In this document: positions 38,358 through 47,766 of the stretch, in pieces
Layout of the letters: each line of letters opens with the position of its first letter
How positions within the stretch are numbered: the first letter of the stretch is position 1
Assembly: GCF_000428825.1 (NCBI RefSeq)
Contig: NZ_AUAR01000007.1
Span: 1-64,000 of the forward strand
Source of the DNA: Desulfomicrobium escambiense DSM 10707
Lineage (GTDB): Bacteria > Desulfobacterota > Desulfovibrionia > Desulfovibrionales > Desulfomicrobiaceae
Direction of reading: 5' to 3'
DNA: 64,000 bases
The notes under the pieces: generated by a model
Told to the model about the DNA's origin: nothing
What the model saw: the letters and a program-made list of their open reading frames with translations, nothing else
Databases searched by the model: none
Made by a program: the position numbers and the translations under genes

Positions 38358-39539
38358 TCATGAGTTCCTGAAACAATGCCTCCACGTGTCGATCAACGTA
38401 TCGATATCGTCAAAATGATTCCGCAACTCGGAGCGGATATCGCCGCCACAGGACTTCATTGCCAACGCAAGTCCTTTGTACATGGACACTGCATCGGCGT
38501 AGATCCGTTGGCGAGGGTCACCGCACAGATAGCGCAAAGGGGGGAGAGGCACACCCCCGCCTTTCAGAATGCGGCGAAGATACCGCGCCTGCGATCTGAA
38601 CATTTCCGCGAGAACCTCGAAACGCCCCGCGCCCGCTGCAGGCACTCCGGAACCCGCGCTGCCGGAGGCGGCAAGCTGTTCCGCCTCCCAGGCCCACACC
38701 GACAGCGCCATGCCGGCAAGCTCCCGCCACTCGGCCAACGCCTCTGCATCGTCATCATACCGAAGGTCCTGCAGCGTCGGCGCAAGCTTGACCTCTGTCC
38801 ATGCGTCGATTTTCCCCACCAGTTCCTCGTGCCTCGGCAACGCCTTGACCCGGTTCCAATCGAGGACGCGTATCGCGTCCCGTCTCTGCTGGTATCCGGG
38901 TACGTATTGGCCGACAAAAACAAGGATTGATGTCGCCATGTCGATATAAAATTTGACTATGGCATATCTGAAAATACGCATTGTTCGATCATCATGGAAT
39001 AACGAAATTTGCTTTAACGACTCAAGCTGCTCTATAACTCTGTTGCAAATCATGTTGAAAGCGTCGATGCGCGGAATCTGTTCTGGAGAATACGTTCTCA
39101 TGAGACTGATAGGTTCATCCGATCCCGCAACAACCTTACCGCATGATCTCAATTCATGCGAAAATATGCTTGGTTTTGCTTCGGAAAAATATCGATGCAA
39201 GGCATATGTGAATTCAACGTGACAGCAGAAACCCTTCTCTCGGACCGCCCTGTTCACTTCGGCCTCGATGTCCGCCAGTTCACCACCGGGCGACAGCGAC
39301 CGGGGCGGGTTTTTCAGGGTGACCAGGAATTCCATGTCGCTCAGCGATTCGTACCCATCGGCGCACAGGACCACGGACGCTTCCCCCCGGGCAAGGCTCC
39401 CCGTGAGAATGACGGTCGCATCGCGGAACGTCGGGGCGCCGCCGAGAATGTCCAGCGCCATCACGAGCACGTCCCGCAGATACGCGTCCCTGCGCGGGTC
39501 CCGGCTGCAAAGCGTTGGAAGTGGTTCGTGCCTGTTCAT
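38358..39539 (-). CDS. Putative nucleotidyltransferase-fold protein of unknown function
   Basis: A 393-residue protein without a clear named family. Residues 40-80 carry a possible polymerase-beta/nucleotidyltransferase motif: VILTGSLARGEASV (the GS of helix N), then SDMEFLV with the D-x-E metal pair, as in MNT/KNT-like enzymes. The rest is helical (VIEQLESLKQISLFHDDRTM) with no further motif. It adjoins the methyltransferase directly and a uridine-kinase-like gene lies just beyond. It might charge or modify a sugar precursor. Substrate unknown. Confidence 0.6.
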   Translation of the reverse strand: MNRHEPLPTLCSRDPRRDAYLRDVLVMALDILGGAPTFRDATVILTGSLARGEASVVLCADGYESLSDMEFLVTLKNPPRSLSPGGELADIEAEVNRAVREKGFCCHVEFTYALHRYFSEAKPSIFSHELRSCGKVVAGSDEPISLMRTYSPEQIPRIDAFNMICNRVIEQLESLKQISLFHDDRTMRIFRYAIVKFYIDMATSILVFVGQYVPGYQQRRDAIRVLDWNRVKALPRHEELVGKIDAWTEVKLAPTLQDLRYDDDAEALAEWRELAGMALSVWAWEAEQLAASGSAGSGVPAAGAGRFEVLAEMFRSQARYLRRILKGGGVPLPPLRYLCGDPRQRIYADAVSMYKGLALAMKSCGGDIRSELRNHFDDIDTLIDTWRHCFRNS

Positions 39540-40334
39540 CTATTTGTACGCCGTGACCAGGAGCGCCGACCCCTGTCGGGATGGAAAGTGGACATCCAGG
39601 AACGCCAAGCCCATCAGCACAGGAAAAAGCAGCAGGAAGACCACTGGGTTTGGACGATTGTCGCCGGCCGCAAAGAACAGGTCGAAGCACAGCGTCCCCC
39701 ACAGGCCGAACGTGTACGCGCACGCGACGTCCCTGAAGCCGATCCCCGTGAGGATGCCCCGGATTTGGTCGATCGAATACCCGTCCCTGACATGGCCGTA
39801 GTCTTCGTTGCTGAATCCGATGCGTCGCTCCCTCCATTTGACCAGCCCGAGATGCCTTCGCTGCGGGATTGACGGGAACGTCAGCAGCAGCACCCCGCCG
39901 CGCTTCAGGCTGCCATGGAACTTTTTCATGACGGAGACGTCATCTTGTATGTGTTCAAGGACATCGCAGCATGTAACCATGTCGTACCGCCCGTCGTGGC
40001 TCAGTTCCAACACGGAACCTTCGATATATTCCGCATTTTTCAACCCGATCCTGTCCCGCACCGCCCGGGCGATCGCAATCCGCTCGGGTTCGAGGTCGAT
40101 GCCCGTCACCTGCCAGGAAGGATTGGCCTTCGAAAAGCTCACAACCAGGTCGCCGCGCCCGCAGCCCGCATCGAGAACGCGCAATCCGTCCTCGGGCGCG
40201 AAACCGAGTTCCCGGATCTTCCGCTGCACATGGTAGGCGCGCAGGCGCCCGGGAACGTGAAGCTCTCCCAGTAGGGCATACCCAATCTTCTTCAACAGGT
40301 TGCTTTCGGCATGTCGTTTTTCTGAACCGTACAC
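39540..40334 (-). CDS. Class I SAM-dependent methyltransferase
   Basis: A 264-residue methyltransferase with motif I VLDAGCGRGDLVVSF (near 55), GIDLEPERIAIAR, YDMVTCCDVLEHIQDDVSVM and LKRGGVLLLTFPS. A hydrophobic C-terminal segment (NPVVFLLLFPVLMGLAFLDV) suggests membrane association. Probably O-methylates a lipid-linked sugar. Start is uncertain: GTG 40334 has AAGGGGG at good spacing and is used; GTG 40367 would overlap the kinase stop by 4 nt. Confidence 0.87.
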   Translation of the reverse strand: MYGSEKRHAESNLLKKIGYALLGELHVPGRLRAYHVQRKIRELGFAPEDGLRVLDAGCGRGDLVVSFSKANPSWQVTGIDLEPERIAIARAVRDRIGLKNAEYIEGSVLELSHDGRYDMVTCCDVLEHIQDDVSVMKKFHGSLKRGGVLLLTFPSIPQRRHLGLVKWRERRIGFSNEDYGHVRDGYSIDQIRGILTGIGFRDVACAYTFGLWGTLCFDLFFAAGDNRPNPVVFLLLFPVLMGLAFLDVHFPSRQGSALLVTAYK

Positions 40335-40363
40335 GAGGCGCCCCCTTACACGCGCATATCGCG

Positions 40364-40978
40364 TCACAAATCAGATATGGTTTTCATTATTTTTTGGACG
40401 CATAGCTCCGAATCATCAAACAAAACATCGACATCTGCCCACTTTCTGCTCGGCACTACATAATCATAGTACATTGTTCTTACCGTTGAAAAATATTGGT
40501 CAATGACCATATCCAACGATCTACCTCTTTCTTGTACATCACGCATGATCCTTCTCGTGAGCAGTACATCTGGCTCCTGATGGAGATACACTTTCAAGTC
40601 CAGCAACCTGCGGACGGGTTCCGCATGAAAAATCAAGTGTCCTTCGAGGATGACGATCCGGGATGCCTGAATTGCTGCCTCGCCGTTTCGTGTGTGCGTG
40701 GCGAAGTCGTATGCGGGCGCGCGGACATCCCGACGCGATTTCAGTTCGCACAAATGATCGCGCAGCAGTTCCCACTCCAACGCGTCGGGATGGTCGAAGT
40801 TCACGCCCGCTCTTTCCCGTGGCAGGAGATGGGAAAGATCCCGGTAGTAACGATCCTGCGACACAAGGGCGACCTGCTCGGGCAGAAAGGCTCGGGCCAG
40901 CATCGTGGCCAGGGTGGTCTTGCCCGCCCCTGACCCGCCGCAGATTCCGATGACATAGCAGTCGTCCTTCATTGCCAT
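40364..40978 (-). CDS. udk: Uridine kinase-like P-loop kinase
   Basis: A 204-residue protein with the uridine kinase/phosphoribulokinase layout: GICGGSGAGKTTLATMLARA (Walker A, near 12), VSQDRYYRDLSHL, VNFDHPDALEW, APAYDFATHTR (nucleoside-binding motif), IVILEGHLIFH and RRIMRDVQERGRSL. It matches Udk closely, yet it lies inside a polysaccharide operon, where it might recycle uridine to UMP or phosphorylate a related substrate. Start ATG 40978 with GAGGAA upstream; the longer frame runs into the deacetylase gene. Confidence 0.87.
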   Translation of the reverse strand: MAMKDDCYVIGICGGSGAGKTTLATMLARAFLPEQVALVSQDRYYRDLSHLLPRERAGVNFDHPDALEWELLRDHLCELKSRRDVRAPAYDFATHTRNGEAAIQASRIVILEGHLIFHAEPVRRLLDLKVYLHQEPDVLLTRRIMRDVQERGRSLDMVIDQYFSTVRTMYYDYVVPSRKWADVDVLFDDSELCVQKIMKTISDL

Positions 40979-41030
40979 GACACATTCCTCTTTCGTCTTT
41001 CGTCCGCCCCTGGCCGAATTTTTCAAACCC

Positions 41031-41894
41031 TCAAGTTCTGTCCGATTCAACACCGCCCAGGCGAAGGACCCCGGCCATGGTATCGAACTCCAACATCTTG
41101 AAAAGATGCCGTATCTTTCCTTCTGTCGCGTCAAGGTTGACGTAATGTCTAAACCTTGACTTGAACTTCGCCTTGATGCGCGGTTGATCCGGGTCGATTT
41201 CCCAAGGATGGAAATACAAGACCGCGGGCTGGCCTTCGACCTGATTGATACGCCGCATGCCCCAGGAAATGAGGTTGACGGGCAGGAAGCGCAGGTATCC
41301 TCCGCCCGCTATGGGCAAGGTGATCCTGCGCCCTGGAAGTTGAAATGCCAGAGTCGACAGGGGGAACTCGCGTATGCTTCCGGCGTCCCTGCGCAGCGTG
41401 TGCGGAAAGCGCTCCGCCCCGGGAATGCCGTAATGGTCGTGCAGGATCGGGAAGATGCTCGAATCGTACGAGAAACCTTCCTCGATGAGGATGTCCAGCG
41501 CCCACAGGGACTTGCTGGTGATGGAGTAGCTCGGAGCCCTGAACCCCATGACGGGCGTGCCGGACAGATTCTCGAGGAGATCCTTGGACTTGCGGACGTC
41601 GGCGCGAAAGCCATCGGGTGCGAGGTTGTAGATGCGTTCATGGCCGTAGCCGTGACAGGCGACCTCGTGCCCCCGCCCGATGATGGCTCTCACGATCTGC
41701 GGGTGCCGCTCGGCGATCCAACCTAGTACGAAGAAGGTGCCCTTGAGTCCGTGTTCGTCCAGAAGATCGAGCACCCTGTCGGTGTTGGCTTCGACCCGGG
41801 AAGGGTACATGCCCCAATCCCGCCGTTCCACGACGCCCTCGAAAGCCGTCACCTGATAGTAATCTTCCACGTCAATGGTCAGTGCATTTTTCAT
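41031..41894 (-). CDS. XrtA-system polysaccharide deacetylase
   Basis: A 287-residue carbohydrate esterase 4 (NodB-like) protein of the exosortase-associated type. NALTIDVEDYYQ carries the metal-binding Asp pair, GTFFVLGWIAERHP and HEVACHGYGHERIY supply the His ligands (HxxxH), GFRAPSYSI is motif 3, and VLYFHPWEIDPDQP motif 5. It removes N-acetyl groups from the polymer or precursor. There is no signal peptide, a feature also common in the exosortase-associated group. ATG 41894 is preferred over GTG 41903 because of ribosome-site spacing. Confidence 0.93.
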   Translation of the reverse strand: MKNALTIDVEDYYQVTAFEGVVERRDWGMYPSRVEANTDRVLDLLDEHGLKGTFFVLGWIAERHPQIVRAIIGRGHEVACHGYGHERIYNLAPDGFRADVRKSKDLLENLSGTPVMGFRAPSYSITSKSLWALDILIEEGFSYDSSIFPILHDHYGIPGAERFPHTLRRDAGSIREFPLSTLAFQLPGRRITLPIAGGGYLRFLPVNLISWGMRRINQVEGQPAVLYFHPWEIDPDQPRIKAKFKSRFRHYVNLDATEGKIRHLFKMLEFDTMAGVLRLGGVESDRT

Positions 41895-42082
41895 CCATCC
41901 CACCCGCCCATGGCATCACAACGCTGTCTGGATCATTCAACGAGCCTGCTTGCTGCACTGACGCAGATCTTTGCGCAAAACCGTCAACAAGAACACCGTT
42001 GGCGCGGAACAGAAAATGAAATCTGCGTGAACATTTCGATCTCAACACGGTTTATGGCGACAACATGTGCAGAAAGCTCCTC

Positions 42083-43342
42083 TTAAAAAATCATGGTCAA
42101 CTGCACCCCAACCCTGTTCACCGTAAATTCCTCGTCCGGATCATCCGACGAAGAATCCTTGAACCTGTAGTAGCATCCGATGTTCATCCTTTCAGTCACG
42201 GCATACGCCAGAAGCAGGTTCGCGTACCATCTCCTGGTGTCGTCGGAATCGTCCCTGAAGTCGCGGCTGAGTCCGACCGTCCCGGTCAGCCGCGATGTCA
42301 ACTCCCGGACGACGTTCAGTCCCAAGACCGTGCGGCGCACGGACTCCCCGTCGTCCCCATCCCTTTGATCCCTTTCGTCGTAGTCCTCGTCGTAGTTCTC
42401 GTCGTAGTCCTCGATGGTGGTCCAGATGCTCGCGGTGGTGCGGGTCCAGGCCTTGGTCAGGCGGACCGTGCCGAAACGGCGTTCATATGTGTCCGCGGTG
42501 TCGGGATCGTCCTCGAAGGAGACGCCCGTCAGAATCTGCAGGGCCACCACCCCGAAATCGTGATTGAGTCCCGCATCCCAGTACAGGCCCGATGTGGACG
42601 ATCCTTCGTCGCGATAGCGCGTGAAGTGCGGACCGATTTTCGCGAAGACCTCTCCGTTTTCGGAATATGCGTACCGGCCGCCGGCATAGACGATGTGCCT
42701 GTCCACGGTTTCATCCTCGGACACCTCCACCGTGTAGGAATACCCGCCGAGCAGCGCCGCGGTGGAAGAAAGCCCGTATTCCCCGTCCACGAAGCCGCGG
42801 TGGATGTCCTTGGAATCCATGTCCTCGTCGTCGTACCAGATGTTGCTCAAGGCATACCCGATCCTGGCGCTGCCGCGTTCGCCGAACCGCGGCGCGATAT
42901 ACGGAGAGATGGTGAACATGTTCTGCTGCACGAGCCTTGTCGTACCGTCATCCTCCGACGCGTCCCCCAAGGTGCGGTCCCTGTTGACCAGGCGATAGAC
43001 GTCCGAGGCTTCCAGGAACAGGAAGCTGTCCATGGCGTCGAGCAGGGCATGGGCCCTCAGGTCGTGGTTGAACTCCTCGTCCCGGGTCTGCCGTGCGTAA
43101 TATCGGTAGTCCCCCCTGTAGGCGGCGTCGAATTCCAGTCTACCCCCCTCGTTTTTATAGGAGAGCGCGGGTCGCAGGGCGGTAACGTAATCCTCTTCGC
43201 CGTGACGTTCCTCTTTCGTGTTGTCGTTGAACTCCTCACTCACGCTCACGGAAGCCTGCCAGGCCGGCTCGGCCCAGACACCTGAGGCGACGGCCACGAA
43301 ACACACGGTGATCGCCAGCTGAATTCCCGTAATCGCTCTCAT
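42083..43342 (-). CDS. XrtA-system outer-membrane beta-barrel protein
   Basis: A 419-residue protein with signal peptide (ITGIQLAITVCFVAVASGVWA, cleavage before EPAWQ) and alternating aromatic/polar strands to the end, finishing in a C-terminal phenylalanine (VQLTMIF), as outer-membrane barrels do. It matches the PEP-CTERM-locus barrel family (TIGR03016 type) and probably forms the outer-membrane export pore. An Asp/Glu/Tyr-rich loop (DEDYDENYDED-like, antisense of 42380-42420) is notable. Start ATG 43342 lies 7 nt after GGGAGG; an earlier TTG is unlikely. Confidence 0.88.
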   Translation of the reverse strand: MRAITGIQLAITVCFVAVASGVWAEPAWQASVSVSEEFNDNTKEERHGEEDYVTALRPALSYKNEGGRLEFDAAYRGDYRYYARQTRDEEFNHDLRAHALLDAMDSFLFLEASDVYRLVNRDRTLGDASEDDGTTRLVQQNMFTISPYIAPRFGERGSARIGYALSNIWYDDEDMDSKDIHRGFVDGEYGLSSTAALLGGYSYTVEVSEDETVDRHIVYAGGRYAYSENGEVFAKIGPHFTRYRDEGSSTSGLYWDAGLNHDFGVVALQILTGVSFEDDPDTADTYERRFGTVRLTKAWTRTTASIWTTIEDYDENYDEDYDERDQRDGDDGESVRRTVLGLNVVRELTSRLTGTVGLSRDFRDDSDDTRRWYANLLLAYAVTERMNIGCYYRFKDSSSDDPDEEFTVNRVGVQLTMIF

Positions 43343-43385
43343 CCCCATGCCTCCCGATAGATGAAGATTCAAACCCGCAACGCCC

Positions 43386-44570
43386 CTAGTTGCCCCACAG
43401 GTACCGCCACAAGGCCTTCATGGCTCCGGGCTGCGTCTTCGCGTCCGGTTCGTCCTGGGGAGGCCGGTCCCGCATGGATATGTCGCTGCGCAGCTGCTGG
43501 TGCGCCAAGCGGAAGTCCCTGAGGCTCGATTCCACATGCGCCTCCAGCTTCTCCATGCGCTCACGCAGTTCGAGCAACGCGGCGTGGTCCCATACGGGCA
43601 TGAACTCCAGTGTTTCGATGCGCTTGTTCATGGAGCCGATGACGCTCAGGATCTTGGCCTGCCCCGTAACAAGGGAAACGCCCTGACCACCGTCAGCCGC
43701 AAAGCCCTTCTCCCCTGCCCCGTCCTCCGGGACGGGCTGCGGAGCCTTGGCCTCCCAATACTGGGACTCGAAGGACAGATCCGCGGCGAGTTCGTGCACG
43801 ATCTTTCCGTCGACCGCGTTGTTCCGGGCCGAAAAGGCGTCGATCATGATGTAGTCGCACAGGATGTTGACCAGACGCGGAACTCCCCGCGTGTAGGAGG
43901 CGATGGCCGACACGGCGTCGTCGCTCAGGACCAGGGCGTCCCGGTTGCCCGCCTTTTCCAGCCTGAACTGGATGTACTCGCGCACCTCCGCCGCATTCAG
44001 GGGCTGCAGATGGCAGTTGATCTGGATGCGCTGACGCAGTTGCAGAAGCTCCCCGCGAGCCAGGATGTCTCGGAGTTCGGGTTGCCCGACGAGGATGATC
44101 TGCAGCAGCTTGTCCCGGTCCGTCTCGAGGTTGGAGAGCATGCGCACCTCCTCCAGGATTCCGGCCGAAAGGTTCTGCGCCTCGTCGATGACGAGTACGG
44201 CCGGACGACGCCGCGCGTACTGCTCGACCAGAAAATCGTTCAGTTCCCGCAACAGGGTGGATTTGTCCTTTCCATCCGTGACCAGGCCGAAATCCGCGTT
44301 GATCTGCGCCAGCAGCTGGAGGGAGTCCACGCGGGTGTTGAAGACCTTGGCCAGGACGCTGTCCCTGAGTTGGCTGCGGATCATGTTGCGGATCAGCGTG
44401 GTCTTGCCCGACCCCACCTCGCCCGTCAGCAGGATGAAGCCGGCGCGTTCCCTGATCCCGTGGGTCAGATACGTCAGTGCACGCTTGTGCGCCCTGCTCG
44501 GATAGAGAAAGTCCGGGTTGGGCAGCAGGTCGAAGGGTTTTTCCCGCAGTCCGAAGAATTCCGCGTACAC
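43386..44570 (-). CDS. XrtA/PEP-CTERM-associated AAA ATPase (ExeA-like)
   Basis: A 394-residue ATPase. MYAEFFGLREKPFDLLPNPD at the start is characteristic. Walker A GEVGSGKTTLIRNMI lies near 50, Walker B AVLVIDEAQNLS near 125, and a sensor region TRGVPRLVNILCDYIMIDAF near 230. The C-terminal 110 residues are a coiled coil (LLELRERMEKLEAHVESSL). This family always travels with XrtA polysaccharide loci; it may energise export or assembly. The start is GTG 44570, 1 nt after the stop of the tyrosine kinase. Confidence 0.92.
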   Translation of the reverse strand: MYAEFFGLREKPFDLLPNPDFLYPSRAHKRALTYLTHGIRERAGFILLTGEVGSGKTTLIRNMIRSQLRDSVLAKVFNTRVDSLQLLAQINADFGLVTDGKDKSTLLRELNDFLVEQYARRRPAVLVIDEAQNLSAGILEEVRMLSNLETDRDKLLQIILVGQPELRDILARGELLQLRQRIQINCHLQPLNAAEVREYIQFRLEKAGNRDALVLSDDAVSAIASYTRGVPRLVNILCDYIMIDAFSARNNAVDGKIVHELAADLSFESQYWEAKAPQPVPEDGAGEKGFAADGGQGVSLVTGQAKILSVIGSMNKRIETLEFMPVWDHAALLELRERMEKLEAHVESSLRDFRLAHQQLRSDISMRDRPPQDEPDAKTQPGAMKALWRYLWGN

Positions 44571-44571
44571 G

Positions 44572-45378
44572 TCAGGCCTGCCCTTGGTAAGAGTACGAGT
44601 AATACGACGCGCGCCCTTCGATCTGGGCCCCGTTGTAGACGATCCCCAGAACCTTCCCGTCCAGGGCTTCGATGGTCTCCTGGATCTGGTCCAGGGACGC
44701 CTGCCCTTCCCTGACGACCAGCAGCACCCCGTCGGCTATGCCTGCTATGGAGCGCGTCTCGGCAAACGGCAGTACGGGCGGGGTGTCGATGATGATGTAG
44801 CGGTCCCCGTAACGGTTCTTCATCTCCCGGAAAAGGCGGCGCATGGTCTCGGAGGTGAAGAGCTCCACCGGGTTTGCGATGGGCGTGCCCGCAGGCAGGA
44901 CGGACAACCTGCCGATATCGGTCTTGACGAGGAGTTCGCCCACGTCGAGGCCTTCCCGCAGGCAGTCCGAAAGCCCCCGCGACGCCGTCAGTCCGAGGTA
45001 CTTGTTGACGCAGGGACGGCGCAGATCCGAGTCGATCAGCAGGACGGTATGGTCGTATTCCCCCGCCAGACTGACGGCCAGATTGATGGCCGTCATGCTC
45101 TTGCCTTCGCCCACGGTGGCGCTGGTGACGGCGATGAGGTTGTCGAATCGCTCCCGCCTGGTCATCTTGACCAGCGCTTCCTTCAGCTTGCGGTATTCCT
45201 CGGCGACGGGCGACAGGGGGGCGTTGACCACGACCATGGTTTCCTCGGGCAGCCGCGCAACACGCAAAGACCCGCTGTCCACCAGAGGTCTGCGCTCGAT
45301 GCCGGGCAGCCCCCCGCCCCTGCCGCCGGAGTGCTGAAATCCCGCCGCCTTGGCCAATGCGTCTTCGATTCTGCTCAT
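44572..45378 (-). CDS. XrtA-associated cytoplasmic tyrosine autokinase (BY-kinase)
   Basis: A 268-residue bacterial tyrosine kinase: MSRIEDALAKA at the start, Walker A TSATVGEGKSMTAINLA (near 90), Walker A' VLLIDSDLRRP, Walker B YIIIDTPPVL and a C-terminal tyrosine cluster YYSYSYQGQA that would be autophosphorylated. The membrane activator part is supplied separately by the Wzz-like protein encoded immediately upstream. Together they set chain length and polymerisation rate. Confidence 0.94.
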   Translation of the reverse strand: MSRIEDALAKAAGFQHSGGRGGGLPGIERRPLVDSGSLRVARLPEETMVVVNAPLSPVAEEYRKLKEALVKMTRRERFDNLIAVTSATVGEGKSMTAINLAVSLAGEYDHTVLLIDSDLRRPCVNKYLGLTASRGLSDCLREGLDVGELLVKTDIGRLSVLPAGTPIANPVELFTSETMRRLFREMKNRYGDRYIIIDTPPVLPFAETRSIAGIADGVLLVVREGQASLDQIQETIEALDGKVLGIVYNGAQIEGRASYYSYSYQGQA

Positions 45379-45436
45379 ATGGTCTTCCTGTTTTCCTGCA
45401 CGTGTTTGGAAACCGTCCTTTCGCGCCCCGCGCCGC

Positions 45437-46903
45437 TCACGACCGCCACCCTGAAATCCGACCGATCACCTGCTCCAGGTACGGGCTGCCCATGGCCTCC
45501 AAGATTCCCACCGCCAGAAGCAGGGAAAAATAGACCAGGGCCCCCGCCATGAAGATCCGGTCGGCCTTCCTGCGCCTCCGCTCCTCCTCGGGTTTGGGGA
45601 TCACGGGCAGCACCGCCAGAACGCGCTGGTTCAGCACGCGCAGGTCGGCCACGCTCCTGACCGCCCCGCCCATCATGTACGGCAGGATGACCAGGGCCAG
45701 GCCCGTGCCGATACCGAGCACTAGGCTGCCGAAGATGATCAGGGGACGGTTGGGGAAGACCGGTATTTCGGGAAGTACCGCCGGGTCGACGATGCGGAAG
45801 GTCATGGACTTGTTCTCGATCTCCATCTGCTTGGACACTTCGGACTGGCCGTAACGGGTCACAAGCTGGTTGTAGATCTCCGTTTCGTTCTGCTTCTTGC
45901 GCAACAGCTCTTCGAGCCCGGTGCGGATGGTCGGCATCTCCCGCAGCAGCAGCCTCTTGTCCTCGATGGTCCGCAATTCCGCCTCTTCCTGCATCCTGAT
46001 GCCTTCGAGTTCGGCCCTGATCATCGCCCTGGTCTGGGTTGCCGCGCCGCTTCCGCCCCGCTGCGGGTTGGCCCGGGCCACCGCGATCTGATCCTTCAGG
46101 CGCACGACCTTGGGATGGCTGTCGGTGTACGCGGTCTTGAGCACCTTCAGCTGGCGCTCCATCTCGGCGACATTCCCGCCATCCCCGCCGCCCGAAGGCA
46201 GGAGCTGCTGCTGCGTCTCCAGGGCGAAACGGCGGCCGCGGATGGCCTCCAGCTTCTTCTCCGACTCGGCGATCTCGTAGCGGATGATGGTTTCGTCCAC
46301 GGCCAGCTGCATGCCGTGTTCCGCCTTGTAGCGGTTGACCTCGTCCTCGACGGCGTCGATGCGCTTCTTGAAGCTTTCGATCTGGGCGCTCAGAAAGCGC
46401 GTCGCCTCCAGGGACTCGTTGCGCTTGGCCGCGGTGTTGGACTCGATGTAGACTTGGGTGATGGTGTTGACGAGATCCCGTGCGAAAACCGGGTCCCAAT
46501 CCGCATAAGTGATGAAGAAAACACCCCGCTTCTCGTCCAGCTTGATGGATATCCTGTCCCGCAGCTTGGCGATGTATTCCTCGCGCTCGGCATCCGTGTT
46601 CAGATAGACGTCCTTGTCCAGGATGCGCAGCACCTGGGACAGGGATTCACGGCTGAGCATGGCCAGGGCCAGAACCTTGATCTTCGCCTCCATGGACGGG
46701 GTGACTGCGATGCCCTTGACCAGATCGCCGATAACGCTCTGCTCGATGAACACCGTGCTCGTGGCTTCATACTTCCTGGGCAGAAGGAAACTGGCAGCCA
46801 TCCCCAGGGTCATGACCAGCAGCACCGCCACAACGACCACCCGCTTGCGTGAAAGCAGCAGCCGGGTGTACCGCCGCACTTCCAGATACAGTTCGTGATT
46901 CAT
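45437..46903 (-). CDS. Wzz/GumC-like chain-length determinant of the XrtA system
   Basis: A 488-residue inner-membrane polysaccharide co-polymerase. N-terminal helix VVVVAVLLVMTLGMAASFLL, a periplasmic domain with long coiled coils (about 160-330), and a C-terminal helix pair (LIIFGSLVLGIGTGLALVIL near 400 and FMAGALVYFSLLLAVGILEA near 455). No fused kinase domain; the BY-kinase follows 58 nt downstream. This is the layout of TIGR03007-type proteins. Confidence 0.92.
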   Translation of the reverse strand: MNHELYLEVRRYTRLLLSRKRVVVVAVLLVMTLGMAASFLLPRKYEATSTVFIEQSVIGDLVKGIAVTPSMEAKIKVLALAMLSRESLSQVLRILDKDVYLNTDAEREEYIAKLRDRISIKLDEKRGVFFITYADWDPVFARDLVNTITQVYIESNTAAKRNESLEATRFLSAQIESFKKRIDAVEDEVNRYKAEHGMQLAVDETIIRYEIAESEKKLEAIRGRRFALETQQQLLPSGGGDGGNVAEMERQLKVLKTAYTDSHPKVVRLKDQIAVARANPQRGGSGAATQTRAMIRAELEGIRMQEEAELRTIEDKRLLLREMPTIRTGLEELLRKKQNETEIYNQLVTRYGQSEVSKQMEIENKSMTFRIVDPAVLPEIPVFPNRPLIIFGSLVLGIGTGLALVILPYMMGGAVRSVADLRVLNQRVLAVLPVIPKPEEERRRRKADRIFMAGALVYFSLLLAVGILEAMGSPYLEQVIGRISGWRS

Positions 46904-46924
46904 AGGAACGCGCGCTCCCGTGGG

Positions 46925-47764
46925 TTAAAAGAAACCTTCGCTGGCGATGATGTAGTCCCCGCGCTGCAGAAGCACGTTCTGCGTCAGGTCCTTGCCTTCC
47001 GCCAAATCCTGGGCCCGGACCCTGATACGCTTCTCGCCGCCATTTTCCCTCCGCACGATCACGGTGTCGTTGCGCTTGGCGAACTTGTTGAACCCACCGC
47101 TCTCGAGCAGGGCGTCCATGACCGTCATCCCTTCCTTGAAGGCCAGGGCGCGCGGGGCGTTCACTGCGCCGAGCACATAGATGTACGGCTCCGGAAGCGC
47201 GGGGAAAAATATGACGTCATTGTTCTCCAAGGCGATGTCCTGGCTCATATCGCCCTGGTGCAGCAGCCGGTCGAAGTCGCGATCGAGTCGCGTCGGACCG
47301 CGCATGACATGCGCCCCCTTGAGGTCGGCCCGGGTCAGATCCATCCCCGCAAGCAACTGCAGCAGCGTCGTTTTCTGCCTGAGGTCGAACGTCCCCGAAG
47401 GAACTCCGCCGCCGATGATGTAGACTTTGCTGTTGCAGATCTCAGCCATGGAAACGGTGACCAGCGGGTTTTTGACCAGGGAGGCCAGCTTGGCCGTAAC
47501 CTCCTTCTGCAGGTCCTCCGGCGTCAGCCCCTCGGCCATCAACTCCCCGGCGCCCGGCAGGGAGATGCGCCCGTCAGGCCGCACCAAGGCCAAAACGGAA
47601 AGGTCCGGTTCTCCCCAGACGAAAATCTGGAGCTTGTCGCCCCCGCCGATGACGTACTCCTTCGCCAGACCAAAATTCGCTGAAAACGCGACGGCCAAAA
47701 TCAGGGCCAGGGCAAGCACGGAAAGTTTACGTACACTTATTACAATACGAGAACATAAATACAT
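46925..47764 (-). CDS. Polysaccharide export protein (Wza-like, XrtA system)
   Basis: A 279-residue secreted protein: signal segment LSVLALALILAVAFSANFGLA, Poly_export domain (YVIGGGDKLQIFVWGEPDLS), then SLBB domains (VTVSMAEICNSKVYIIGGGV and IYVLGAVNAPRALAFKEGMT). It forms the periplasmic/outer-membrane export channel with the barrel protein. No lipobox cysteine at the cleavage site is obvious. GGGAGG upstream of ATG 47764 supports the start. Two bases separate it from the sugar transferase. Confidence 0.94.
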   Translation of the reverse strand: MYLCSRIVISVRKLSVLALALILAVAFSANFGLAKEYVIGGGDKLQIFVWGEPDLSVLALVRPDGRISLPGAGELMAEGLTPEDLQKEVTAKLASLVKNPLVTVSMAEICNSKVYIIGGGVPSGTFDLRQKTTLLQLLAGMDLTRADLKGAHVMRGPTRLDRDFDRLLHQGDMSQDIALENNDVIFFPALPEPYIYVLGAVNAPRALAFKEGMTVMDALLESGGFNKFAKRNDTVIVRRENGGEKRIRVRAQDLAEGKDLTQNVLLQRGDYIIASEGFF

Positions 47765-47766
47765 AC

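Noticed and set aside
41968-41985. TTTGCGCAAA palindrome in the gap before the deacetylase gene
   Set aside because: Short and isolated, without a promoter or second copy; no support as an operator.
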